64,000 bases of DNA from Anaerozeibacter quisquiliarum (lineage in GTDB: Bacteria; Bacillota; Clostridia; Christensenellales; Aristaeellaceae), in NCBI GenBank assembly GCA_051162045.1, contig JBISDI010000001.1; one strand, written 5' to 3'. The translations under genes were made by a program, and so were the position numbers. The notes beneath the pieces were generated by a model. The model had not been told where the DNA came from. It made no database searches and saw only the letters and a list, made by a program, of their open reading frames with translations. Every line of letters starts with the position of its first letter. Position 1 is the stretch's first letter. This document shows, one piece after another, positions 58,601 through 64,000 of the stretch.

Positions 58601-58999
58601 GGCCCCTTCAAACCGCAGCGCGTCCGGGTCGGGCCCCGCAAAATCCAGCTGCGCCGCCCAGTCGAACGTGCCCCTCGAGGACAGCGTGACCTCGCCGAGG
58701 CGGCTCGAAAACCGAAACACCCGCACGGCGCGCTCCTCCACGGTTCCATCCGGAGCGCGCGCGCTGATCCGCGCCTCGCCCGGCCCCACCGGCGTTACGT
58801 AGCCCGCATCATCCACCCGCGCCACGTTCACATCGTCGCTCATATAGCGCAGGCCCGGCCCCTCAAAACCCGCGGGCTTCGAAGCCCGGCCCAGGCACAG
58901 CGTCAGCGGCGCCAAGTCGGCCCGAACGCAAACCGGCGCCAAACAAAGCAGCCCGAACAGATAGCAAAGCGATACCCAGCGTAAAACTCGCTTGTCCAT
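52700..58999 (-). CDS. Giant secreted protein built from about 15 BIG2 Ig-like repeats
   Basis: This 2,099-residue protein has a signal peptide (DKRVLRWVSLCYLFGLLCLA, cleavage near VRA). Almost the whole chain is bacterial Ig-like repeats. I count about fifteen by the pattern W/F-x-S-x-x-x-x-VA-x-V-D-x-x-G-x-V (for example VTWSSSDPAVAHVAGGCIWG, VSWRSDAPNVASVDERGAVT, VEWTSSRPLVASIDEHGLVT). One repeat of another Ig type with the YQWHRAGGEAI strand lies before a Pro/Thr-rich linker (EPTPNPEPTPEPTPNP). No LPXTG, membrane tail or SLH domain ends the protein. It is probably released or held non-covalently; adhesion or scaffold use is likely but unproven. ATG 58999 follows GGGAGGC. A TATAAT at 59060-59065 could be its -10. 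Confidence 0.92.
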   Translation of the reverse strand: MDKRVLRWVSLCYLFGLLCLAPVCVRADLAPLTLCLGRASKPAGFEGPGLRYMSDDVNVARVDDAGYVTPVGPGEARISARAPDGTVEERAVRVFRFSSRLGEVTLSSRGTFDWAAQLDFAGPDPDALRFEGAGVDGNGVIHADRCTPEAELPRACVGDYYLEMYVTVIDFAPETHVIELDLGEPGRAAAPLKLEIGSEYLDEAYGAIITAGALDRSVARVSGAAPDCVVEAVGEGETEVVVRLRVPDERIDLSERVPVRVARSGPSLCLNRARLTLSEGEQFRFRASLEGAPAEGGVQFRAVDAQDVLRVAPDGLATALEPGEALVVAEAEADGRTHRAECAVRVERAPTELRARVPAPSMRVGGAQMIEIAADTSVDARSLIFLSDQASVARVDAAGMIRALSPGAARIAVHWPRYALSAHVDVRVEAASVPLTALALSGPEELVAGGGAVQMELARLPRNADEAVIWRSLCPGVATVDERGCVTPIAQGYAVITACGAGGTVRARRMLAVREQPATACALEFSPNVIELEIGESADLAPLCRTVPAGAQAKAAFFVADGALALDRTRVTALAPGAHRVRAHCPDDESLEGTLTVLVDPPAASAVTLDIGAGTSLGLGGAPLSWRAEVLPAGAEQAVTWSSSDPAVAHVAGGCIWGLRPGAAVIRATAADGVYAERAVTVEAPDDRPRLLLSRTGLRAGDELILAHAGAGAEAVYFLDGAPLPGDRTGPLEPGEHRVEVRARGLADARTIEVRPWARALNLEPIEDSLPVGAERQLRAAFEPEGADEALIWSSSDARVLSVDQAGSVRALGAGRAVVTARAPRAGLTASLTLTASVPAERVWLPERLQVARDAEEVELEPVALPAGAALPKGVWQYFDEGNWRGLPGADGHRLPIGALSWTPGGTLGVRYHVEGLEEVEPGWCTLVRTTASVTALKVEGAPDGGALRLALGEPERRLALSASSGGALFSAAGRDVQIHTEGTAADISYDKEAGALVVRASKPGVQMVRLSCEGAVLALSIAVEAHATGIALPEAAALALGEALVLEPVFTPEHHTDALEISYEVEGDAVEERSGVLYAVGLGEARVVARAGTLASAPMALTVRPPAGALRLDAAILPVAVGAAEQIHADLLPESARGTVYWDSDSERVATVDGDGRVRAHAPGEATVSARLEDGARETVRVIAFAAPSGFVDGNGPVDRVDLVAGGPPATLTLRALPSPVRATLDNAAAALCDARLSIEGSDCVLTLTPRADLSGAARSSGTVAVTVGGRAYRVAVCARSPVSAVELRCDEAPPMRVGETRKLSARLLPERNTGARLTFAVDEPGRFVLAVDPLSGEVTAIAPGRGTVCARVDEAPMAQITLLVEEGPFNLKLTDEAGVALPDRRTVFLDDGGFQLKAEHRPADAPAPELIFESDDPAVAGVSDDGTVRPHAPGEAVISVRAATDGRMSDAVRLTVVWRASGLSLAADAQVVKPGQPAALRVAIEPPGAIGGEVRYRAEGAGAALIEFTSEGAVRLKPGVPRDGRMYPLDVVAHAGALADRLTLSVDLKNHVAITAQPQNLSATEGAIDAALRVAARVEQGEPRYQWHRAGGEAIAGATEPEYRLPTGLAAGSHGFFCRVSAEHADAVDSETAVVEVARPEPTPNPEPTPEPTPNPTAVTGIALDRAAASVGVGGVLRLRAFLEPENAVNRAVSWRSDAPNVASVDERGAVTGLSDGVARIRAITGDGGFEAECRIIVEYVPIDGLVPVGQPGALKPGEQARLACVWTPEHASRPALTWTSERPEVATVDPEGLVTGATPGETEVVARDAGTPFSARFGIAVEGEPEPTPEPPDKRPPGLQLPVLAVAKGKAMALPKLKGYRGTWTVQDASVARIKGASVVALRPGETELRFTVAETLAKAVELNDRRLEPGETYAVKFAVRGKGELAGKISADVKKLALDLTERPSHALVIRVKPVGVEAELFFVSNRPEVATVDDKGVIRAVAPGKATVYAYTSNLKRAEVKVTVAGLATRIEITDRTGKPLKKARVKPGDTLFLQALIDADALSEAVEWTSSRPLVASIDEHGLVTARKKGKTTIRVRALDGGKAKAKLTLTVR

Positions 59000-59103
59000 C
59001 GAGCGCCTCCCTGTCACGGTCGCGCGGGCGGTGTATGTCAAACTGTGTCGAATAATACAATTATATCGGATGCCCGCACGCTAAGCCAGCGCCCAAAGGC
59101 AAC

Positions 59104-59138
59104 AAAAAATGCCCGCGGCATCACCGCGAGCATTTTTG
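59104..59138 (-). terminator. Terminator of the alarmone synthetase gene
   Basis: AAAAATGCCCGCGG and CCGCGAGCATTTTT pair around a five-base loop, with T-runs in both directions. It lies 14 bases after the stop of the leftward gene. Confidence 0.85.
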
Positions 59139-59151
59139 GGACCATTCATCG

Positions 59152-59841
59152 TCACGGCACCGCGAACGTCGCATCCTCGTGCTCAAACAGCGCGTGCATG
59201 CGCCGGTCGATGTCGAAAAGGTCGTCGGCACAACGCCTGAGCTCCCGCGCCTCCGCGTCCTCGACCCAGCGGCCCGACTTGTAGCGCAGCTCGTGCTCGA
59301 GGCTGGCCCACATATCCATCGCCAGCGAGCGCAACTGCACCTCGACCGGCGCCTTCTCGCAGCGGTCGATCAAGAACACCGGCACCTTGACCACGATGTG
59401 GAGGCTCCGGTAGCCGGACGGCTTGGGCTTCTCAATGTAGTCGCTGTACCGGACAAGTTCGATGTCGTCCTGCGCGGTGAGCATCTCGCCCAGGCGGTAG
59501 ATGTCGCCGATGTGGTTGCACACCACGCGCAGCCCGGCCACGTCCAGGATCTGCTCGCGCAGCGCCTCGATCGTAAACGGCACGCCCTTGCGCCCCATCT
59601 TCTCCACAATGCTCTCGGGCGTCTTCATGCGCCGCTCGATGTGGTGAATGGGATTGTGGTCGTGCAGGATTTGAAATTCCTCGTCGAGCACCTCGAGCTT
59701 GGTACTCACCTCCCGCATCGCGCCACGATAAAGCGGGGTGATCGCAAGAAACGACTCGATCATCCGAATCGCCTGTTCGTCTATCTGATGAAGTCCCTCA
59801 AGCTGGCGGGTATTCCAGCGCATCCGCTTTTCAAGAATCAA
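59152..59841 (-). CDS. Small alarmone synthetase (RelQ/YjbM-type RelA-SpoT domain)
   Basis: This protein of about 229 residues transfers pyrophosphate from ATP to GTP/GDP to make (p)ppGpp. The single RelA_SpoT synthetase domain includes HIERRMKTPESIVEKMGRKG, DVAGLRVVCNHIGDIYRLGE, the substrate loop EKPKPSGYRSLHIVV, and VEVQLRSLAMDMWASLEHEL. There is no hydrolase (HD), TGS or ACT domain. The start is uncertain: the ATG at 59865 lies only a few bases after the predicted transcription start, whereas TTG 59841 has GGAAGGGG at correct spacing and is chosen. ATG 59823 is a further option. Confidence 0.88.
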   Translation of the reverse strand: MILEKRMRWNTRQLEGLHQIDEQAIRMIESFLAITPLYRGAMREVSTKLEVLDEEFQILHDHNPIHHIERRMKTPESIVEKMGRKGVPFTIEALREQILDVAGLRVVCNHIGDIYRLGEMLTAQDDIELVRYSDYIEKPKPSGYRSLHIVVKVPVFLIDRCEKAPVEVQLRSLAMDMWASLEHELRYKSGRWVEDAEARELRRCADDLFDIDRRMHALFEHEDATFAVP

Positions 59842-59874
59842 GCGCGCATCACCCCTTCCATGCACTTAACACAG

Positions 59875-59903
59875 AGTATACAGCATTTGCGGGCCACGCG
59901 CAA
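59875..59903 (-). promoter_or_regulatory. Promoter of the alarmone synthetase
   Basis: On the minus strand TTGCGC (59898-59903) and TATACT (59875-59880) are separated by 17 bases. The -35 element lies four bases from the -35 of the divergent tgt promoter. Confidence 0.6.
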
Positions 59904-59907
59904 GCAG

Positions 59908-59936
59908 TTGCGCGCGCGCGCCGACGATGCTATAAT
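59908..59936 (+). promoter_or_regulatory. Promoter of tgt
   Basis: TTGCGC (59908-59913) and TATAAT (59931-59936) are separated by 17 bases. It is back-to-back with the alarmone synthetase promoter. Confidence 0.7.
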
Positions 59937-59973
59937 GAGGCGCTCTGGAATAGCAATCGCAGGAGGAAGCCCC

Positions 59974-61089
59974 TTGTTTGAGTTTGAACTTCTACACGTA
60001 TGCAGGCAGTCGGGCGCGCGGCGCGGGCGGCTGCACACGCCGCACGGCGTGATCGAGACGCCGGTGTTCATGCCGGTGGGCACGCAGGCCTCGGTCAAGA
60101 CGCTCTCCCCCGACGAATTGGAGGGTCTGGGCGCTTCGATCATCCTGTCGAACACCTACCACCTGCACCTGCGCCCCGGCGAGGACCTGGTCGCCGAGGC
60201 GGGAGGCTTGCATAAGTTCATGCGCTGGAACAGGCCGATCCTCACCGATTCGGGCGGGTTCCAGGTGTTTTCGCTCTCGGCGCTGCGCAAGGTGCGCGAG
60301 GACGGCGTCACCTTCCGCTCGCACCTGGACGGCTCGAAGCACTTCTTTTCGCCCGAGAGCGCGCTCGCGATCCAGGAGCAGCTGGGCGCGGACATCGTCA
60401 TGCAGTTCGACGAGTGCTCGGCCTGGCCCTGCGAGCGCGAACAGGCCGACCGCGCCATGCGCCGAACGCTGCGCTGGCTGGAGCGCTCGATAGCGGCCAA
60501 GAAACGGCCCGATCAGGCGCTGTTCGGCATCGTGCAGGGCGCGTTCTACGAGGATCTGCGGCGCGAGTGCGCGCGGGAGATGGCGAAGAGCGATCTGCCC
60601 GGCTTCGGCATCGGGGGCTTAAGCGTCGGCGAACCCAAGGACATCATGTACCGGATGCTGGACGTCGTGTGCCCGGAACTGCCCGCCGGCAAGCCGCGCT
60701 ACCTGATGGGCGTGGGCAGCCCCGACTGCCTGGTCGAGGGCGTGTGTCACGGCGTGGACATGTTCGATTGCGTGCTGGCCACGCGCGTCGCGCGCAACGG
60801 CACCGTGTTCACCCGCCATGGCCGGCTGGTGGTGCGGGGCGCCCAATACGCGCGCGATTTCGCGCCGATCGAGGAGGACTGCGATTGCTACGCCTGCCGC
60901 AACTTCTCGCGCGCCTACATCCGCCACCTGCTCAAGGCCGGCGAGATCCTGGCGCTGAGGCTGTGCTCGATCCACAACCTGCGCTTCCTGACGAAGCTGA
61001 TGCAGGACGGGCGGCGCGCGATCGAGGAGGACCGCTACCTGGATTTTGCCGAGCAGTTTTACGCGCATAATGGGCGAGGCACTTGGTAG
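59974..61089 (+). CDS. tgt: tRNA-guanine transglycosylase
   Basis: This 371-residue enzyme exchanges guanine 34 for preQ1 in tRNAs with GUN anticodons (queuosine pathway). Signature blocks are LSNTYHLHLRPGEDLV, TDSGGFQVFSL (D92, general acid/base), GFGIGGLSVGEP, MFDCVLATRVARNG (nucleophile Asp region) and the zinc site CDCYACRNFSRAYIRHL. Translation starts with TTG, with AGGAGGA at ideal spacing; the long open frame from 59179 runs through the divergent gene and is not coding. No other queuosine genes are in the window. Confidence 0.96.
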   Translation: MFEFELLHVCRQSGARRGRLHTPHGVIETPVFMPVGTQASVKTLSPDELEGLGASIILSNTYHLHLRPGEDLVAEAGGLHKFMRWNRPILTDSGGFQVFSLSALRKVREDGVTFRSHLDGSKHFFSPESALAIQEQLGADIVMQFDECSAWPCEREQADRAMRRTLRWLERSIAAKKRPDQALFGIVQGAFYEDLRRECAREMAKSDLPGFGIGGLSVGEPKDIMYRMLDVVCPELPAGKPRYLMGVGSPDCLVEGVCHGVDMFDCVLATRVARNGTVFTRHGRLVVRGAQYARDFAPIEEDCDCYACRNFSRAYIRHLLKAGEILALRLCSIHNLRFLTKLMQDGRRAIEEDRYLDFAEQFYAHNGRGTW

Positions 61090-61138
61090 GGCACACAAAA
61101 ATTTTACATCAAAGCGCGATTCTCGCGGCATTTCCCGG

Positions 61139-61167
61139 TTGTGTGAGAACGCGTCAGACGGTATAAT
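61139..61167 (+). promoter_or_regulatory. Promoter of yajC
   Basis: TTGTGT (61139-61144) and TATAAT (61162-61167) are separated by 17 bases, 34 bases before the start codon. Confidence 0.65.
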
Positions 61168-61200
61168 AAGAAGAATCAATCGTTTGAAGGAGAGAAACGC

Positions 61201-61590
61201 ATGTTGACGAACCTATCCACCTGGCTACTCGAGGCCGCGCCCGCCGCCGCGCCCGCCGCCGACGCCGCGAAACAGGCCGGCGAGACCGGCGGTTTTCTCG
61301 GAATGATCCCCCAGCTTGCGATGATGGTAGTCATGGTGGGCGTGTTTTACTTCCTGCTGATCCGGCCCCAGCGCAAGAAGGACAAGGCCGTGAAGGACAT
61401 GCTGGCCGCAATCAAGGTGGGCGACCGGATCTGCACGATCGGCGGCATCTACGGCACCGTGACAGCACTCAAGGACGACACCGTGACGATCCTGGTGGGC
61501 GCGCCCAAGACGCCGATGGTGCTGGCCCGCTGGGCGATCCGCTCGGTCGAGAACGCGCCGCTCGAGAACGACGCCGAACCGCAGGTGTAA
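61201..61590 (+). CDS. yajC: Preprotein translocase subunit YajC
   Basis: This 129-residue protein associates with SecDF-SecYEG. A 35-residue Ala-rich N-terminus precedes one membrane helix (about residues 38-60, PQLAMMVVMVGVFYFLLIRP) with the hallmark FLLIRPQRKKDKAVKDML. The C-terminal soluble part has VGDRICTIGGIYGTVTALKD. The tgt-yajC order is common in bacteria (usually with secD and secF following), but here a terminator follows and secDF are not present. GAAGGAGA precedes the ATG. Confidence 0.95.
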   Translation: MLTNLSTWLLEAAPAAAPAADAAKQAGETGGFLGMIPQLAMMVVMVGVFYFLLIRPQRKKDKAVKDMLAAIKVGDRICTIGGIYGTVTALKDDTVTILVGAPKTPMVLARWAIRSVENAPLENDAEPQV

Positions 61591-61608
61591 GCTGCAGGGC
61601 ATGATGAG

Positions 61609-61635
61609 TTCCCCTCTTCGGAGGGGGATTTTTTT
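61609..61635 (+). terminator. Intrinsic terminator of yajC
   Basis: CCCCTC-TTCG-GAGGGG, a UUCG tetraloop hairpin, is followed by ATTTTTTT. Confidence 0.92.
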
Positions 61636-61732
61636 ATGTGCGATCCCGCCTCTGTCGCCCCGCCCATCGCCCGGTTTGTGAAGTGTTGATATTTTATGAT
61701 AAAAATTCCCCGCTCCAAACTGTTGATTATGA

Positions 61733-61762
61733 TTGACAATCGCTTTTCATATATTCTATAAT
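61733..61762 (+). promoter_or_regulatory. Strong promoter of the mgl operon
   Basis: Perfect TTGACA (61733-61738) and perfect TATAAT (61757-61762) are separated by 18 bases, in an unusually AT-rich stretch (about 61675-61770). TGACAATCGCTTTTCA inside the promoter has a loose LacI/CcpA-like half-site symmetry, so catabolite or sugar control is possible but not shown. Confidence 0.8.
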
Positions 61763-61828
61763 GGAAACATCTGCGGATGGTGCGGTTTTGCGCACCGCCC
61801 GCAAAAATGACAAGGAGGCATTCCGGTT

Positions 61829-62860
61829 ATGAAGAAATTCCTGGCGATTCTGTTTGTGCTCATCATGGCGCTGTCGGTATTCTCCGTCGCGTCGGCCGAG
61901 GAGAAGAAAGAACTGGACATCCGCGGACTGATCTGGAAGTATGACGACACCTACGGCAGCACCGTGCGCGCCGCGATGGAGAAGTACGCCAAGGAAATCG
62001 GCGACGAGCTGGGCCTGACGGTCAAGCTCACGATGTACGACGCGGCCGACGACATGGCCAAGCAGGTCGAGCAGGCGACGGCACTGGTCGGCGAGAAGCC
62101 GGACTTCGTCATCATCAACCTGGCCGAGGTGGCCTCGGGCCAGCAGCTGGTCGACATGTTCAAGGGCGCGGGCATCCCGTTCCTGTTCTACAACAAGGAG
62201 CCCTCGGCCGAGACCGTGCAGTCGGTCGTCGTGGACAGCGGCTCGATCTTCATCGGCACCACGCCGCGCGAGGCGGGCGACATGCAGGGCGAGATCCTGG
62301 CCGACATGTACAAGGCCGATCCCTCGATCGACAAGAACGGCGACGGCGTGCTGCAGTACATCATGTTCATGGGCGAGCCCAACAACCCCGAAGCCATCGC
62401 GCGCTCGCAGTACTCGGTCGAGACCGCGATCGCGAACGGCCTCAAGATGGAACAGCTGGGCCAGACGCTGGTCTGCAACTGGGACCAGACCCAGGCGCTC
62501 GACGCGATGACCTCTACCTGGGCGAGCTTCGGCGATAAGATCGAAGTGGTGTTCGCCAACAACGACATGATGGCGATGGGCGCCGTGGCGGCGCTCCAGC
62601 AAGTCGGCTACAACACCGGCATCGACGGCGATCCGCAGGTCGTGGTGATCGGCGTGGACGCGGTGGACTCGGCGCTCGAGTCGATCAAGGACGGCGGCAT
62701 GACCGCAACCGTGCAGCAGGACGGCGACGCGATGGGCAAGGCCAACATCCGCATCGCGATCAACGGCGCGCTGGGCAAGGCCTGGCTCGACGGCACCGAT
62801 TATCAGCTGTCCGGCGACAATTACTCGGTCCGTATCCCCTACGCGAAGATCACTGAATAA
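61829..62860 (+). CDS. mglB: Galactose/glucose ABC transporter substrate-binding protein
   Basis: This 343-residue exported type-I periplasmic-binding-fold protein has a signal peptide (KKFLAILFVLIMALSVFSVASAEE). The Ca-binding loop DKNGDGVLQYIMFMGEPNNP (about residues 167-186) is the hallmark of MglB-type galactose/glucose-binding proteins. FANNDMMAMGAVAALQQVGY and VIGVDAVDSALESIKDGGM follow the family pattern. There is no lipobox Cys despite the Gram-positive setting, so its attachment is unclear. It has its own strong promoter and is separated from mglA by a hairpin, which would keep the binding protein in excess. Confidence 0.9.
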   Translation: MKKFLAILFVLIMALSVFSVASAEEKKELDIRGLIWKYDDTYGSTVRAAMEKYAKEIGDELGLTVKLTMYDAADDMAKQVEQATALVGEKPDFVIINLAEVASGQQLVDMFKGAGIPFLFYNKEPSAETVQSVVVDSGSIFIGTTPREAGDMQGEILADMYKADPSIDKNGDGVLQYIMFMGEPNNPEAIARSQYSVETAIANGLKMEQLGQTLVCNWDQTQALDAMTSTWASFGDKIEVVFANNDMMAMGAVAALQQVGYNTGIDGDPQVVVIGVDAVDSALESIKDGGMTATVQQDGDAMGKANIRIAINGALGKAWLDGTDYQLSGDNYSVRIPYAKITE

Positions 62861-62887
62861 TTCGGTTTTCGCCATGCCCTTACGGTG

Positions 62888-62919
62888 GGCGGCCTGGGGA
62901 AGCGCTTCCCCCGGCCGCC
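62888..62919 (+). other. Intercistronic hairpin between mglB and mglA
   Basis: GGCGGCC-T-GGGGAAG pairs with CTTCCCC-C-GGCCGCC (two seven-base stems with one mismatch). There is no T-run. Such hairpins after binding-protein genes stabilise the upstream message and reduce downstream expression. Confidence 0.7.
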
Positions 62920-62946
62920 TGTCCGATATTTGACCGAAGGCCGGTG

Positions 62947-64000
62947 ATGAACATGAATCAGTCCCCTGCGCCGTATCTGCTCGAGATGGAGGGCATCGAC
63001 AAGCAGTTCCCGGGCGTCAAGGCGCTCGACCGGGCGATGCTGCGCCTAAGGCCGGGCACGGTGCACGCGCTGATGGGCGAAAACGGAGCGGGCAAGTCCA
63101 CGCTCATGAAGTGTCTGTTCGGCATCTACAAGAAGGACGCCGGCACGATCCGCATGGATGGCCGCGAAGTCAATTTCACAAACCCCCGCAACGCGCTCGA
63201 TAACGGCGTAGCCATGGTGCACCAGGAACTCAACCAGGTGCTTCGGCGCAACGTCATGGAAAATGTCTGGCTGGGCCGCTTCCCCGCGCGGTTGGGCTTC
63301 GTCGACTCGCGCAGGATGTACGCGGAGACGAAAAAAATCTTCGATTCGCTCGACATCGACGTCGATCCGCGCCGGATTATCGGCGACCTGTCGGTGTCGC
63401 GCCGCCAGATGGTGGAAATCGCCAAGGCCGTGTCCTACGACGCGAAGATCCTGGTGCTGGACGAGCCGACCAGCTCGCTGACCGAGAACGAGGTCGAGCA
63501 CCTGTTCCGCATCATGAAGAAGCTGACGGCGTCGGGCGTCGGCATCATCTATATCTCGCACAAGATGGACGAAATCCTGCGCATCTCCGACGAGGTCACG
63601 ATCATGCGCGACGGGCAGTGGATCGCCACGCGCGACTCGAAGGAGCTCAACACCGACGAGATCATTCGGCTGATGGTCAACCGCGACATGGAAAACCGCT
63701 TCCCGCCCAAGCACAACGCGCCGGGCGAGGTGCTGCTTGAGGCCAGGAACATCACCGGCAAGTACGAGCCGGCCTGCAAGGACGTCAGCTTCGAGCTGCG
63801 CGCCGGCGAGGTGCTGGGCGTGGCCGGGCTCGTGGGTTCGCGGCGGACCGAGCTGTTAAGTACGCTGTTCGGCGTCAACACCAGGGAATGCGGCACGCTC
63901 ACGCTGCGCGGGCAAAAGATCGACAACCGCGACGCGTCCACGGCCACCAGGCAGGGCTTCGCCTACCTGACCGAGGAGCGGCGCGCGACCGGCCTCTTCC
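62947..64000 (+). CDS. mglA: Sugar ABC transporter ATP-binding protein, 3' end outside window
   Basis: The frame is open to the last base, with 351 complete codons visible of about 500 expected. It is a double-ATPase of the MglA/RbsA type. Domain 1 has Walker A MGENGAGKST (residues 43-52), MVHQELNQV, signature LSVSRRQM (SVSRRQ replacing SGGQ, usual for this subgroup), Walker B ILVLDEPTSSL and IYISHKM. Domain 2 begins at about residue 260 with VLGVAGLVGSRRTELLSTLF. Start ATG 62947 or 62953 (AAGG upstream). It pairs with mglB; the permease mglC would be expected next. Confidence 0.92.
   Translation, partial: MNMNQSPAPYLLEMEGIDKQFPGVKALDRAMLRLRPGTVHALMGENGAGKSTLMKCLFGIYKKDAGTIRMDGREVNFTNPRNALDNGVAMVHQELNQVLRRNVMENVWLGRFPARLGFVDSRRMYAETKKIFDSLDIDVDPRRIIGDLSVSRRQMVEIAKAVSYDAKILVLDEPTSSLTENEVEHLFRIMKKLTASGVGIIYISHKMDEILRISDEVTIMRDGQWIATRDSKELNTDEIIRLMVNRDMENRFPPKHNAPGEVLLEARNITGKYEPACKDVSFELRAGEVLGVAGLVGSRRTELLSTLFGVNTRECGTLTLRGQKIDNRDASTATRQGFAYLTEERRATGLF

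Noticed and set aside
61735..61752. CcpA cre site in the mgl promoter
   Set aside because: The half-sites are loosely symmetrical but the length and core differ from the consensus. Mentioned only as a possibility.

Overview
The window reads as ordinary chromosome from a very GC-rich (about two thirds G+C by eye), probably anaerobic member of the Bacillota, most likely a high-GC clostridium of the Christensenellales type. The clues are a T-box leader ahead of serS, an hcp/ferredoxin/Crp module, a larE-larB-larC cluster led by a DUF3842 gene, a Bce-type RS-AB module, a RelQ-like alarmone synthetase and an mgl-type sugar importer. No rRNA, tRNA, CRISPR array, prophage or transposase gene was seen. 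The taxonomic placement is inference.

Layout. 1-5.4 kb: the end of a secreted Ig-like (BIG2) protein, then glgP plus a GH13 amylase for storage-glucan breakdown. 5.4-8.7 kb: Crp/Fnr regulator, divergent 4Fe-4S protein and hcp (nitrosative/redox stress). 8.7-12 kb: a zinc-ribbon protein, a DUF421-DUF4363 pair, a GT2 glycosyltransferase and a secreted SH3-repeat protein. 12.2-21.4 kb: a tightly packed leftward chain polA, coaE, lytic transglycosylase, solute-binding lipoprotein, Gfo/Idh/MocA oxidoreductase, heparinase-like lyase and class II aldolase. 21.5-24.1 kb: a small membrane-anchored protein and topB. 24.3-28.7 kb: a leftward operon of a secreted-type protein and a heterodimeric ABC exporter. 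29-32.2 kb: DUF3842-larE-larB-larC, which makes the nickel-pincer cofactor of lactate-racemase-type enzymes.

32.2-40.4 kb is the most unusual part: five rightward genes without recognised function (a small membrane protein, three exported proteins and an XRE-type regulator with a large unknown C-terminal region), bracketed by palindromes and an inverted repeat. Its base composition looks milder than the surrounding CGCG-rich core.

41-48 kb is a single leftward transcription unit under a serine-type T-box: serS, a SerB-like HAD phosphatase, a DNA methyltransferase, an unknown protein, serC, serA and a PHP phosphoesterase. 48-52.6 kb is a bceR-bceS / bceA-bceB antimicrobial-peptide sensing and export module. 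52.7-59 kb is a 2,099-residue secreted BIG2 repeat protein. 59.1-64 kb holds a small alarmone synthetase divergent from tgt, then yajC, and mglB-mglA, the last running off the window.

Three diverged copies of a roughly 150-170 bp element (6.9, 24.1 and 40.9 kb) keep the same long-hairpin shape with compensatory base changes. This is the clearest undescribed structural signal in the window.
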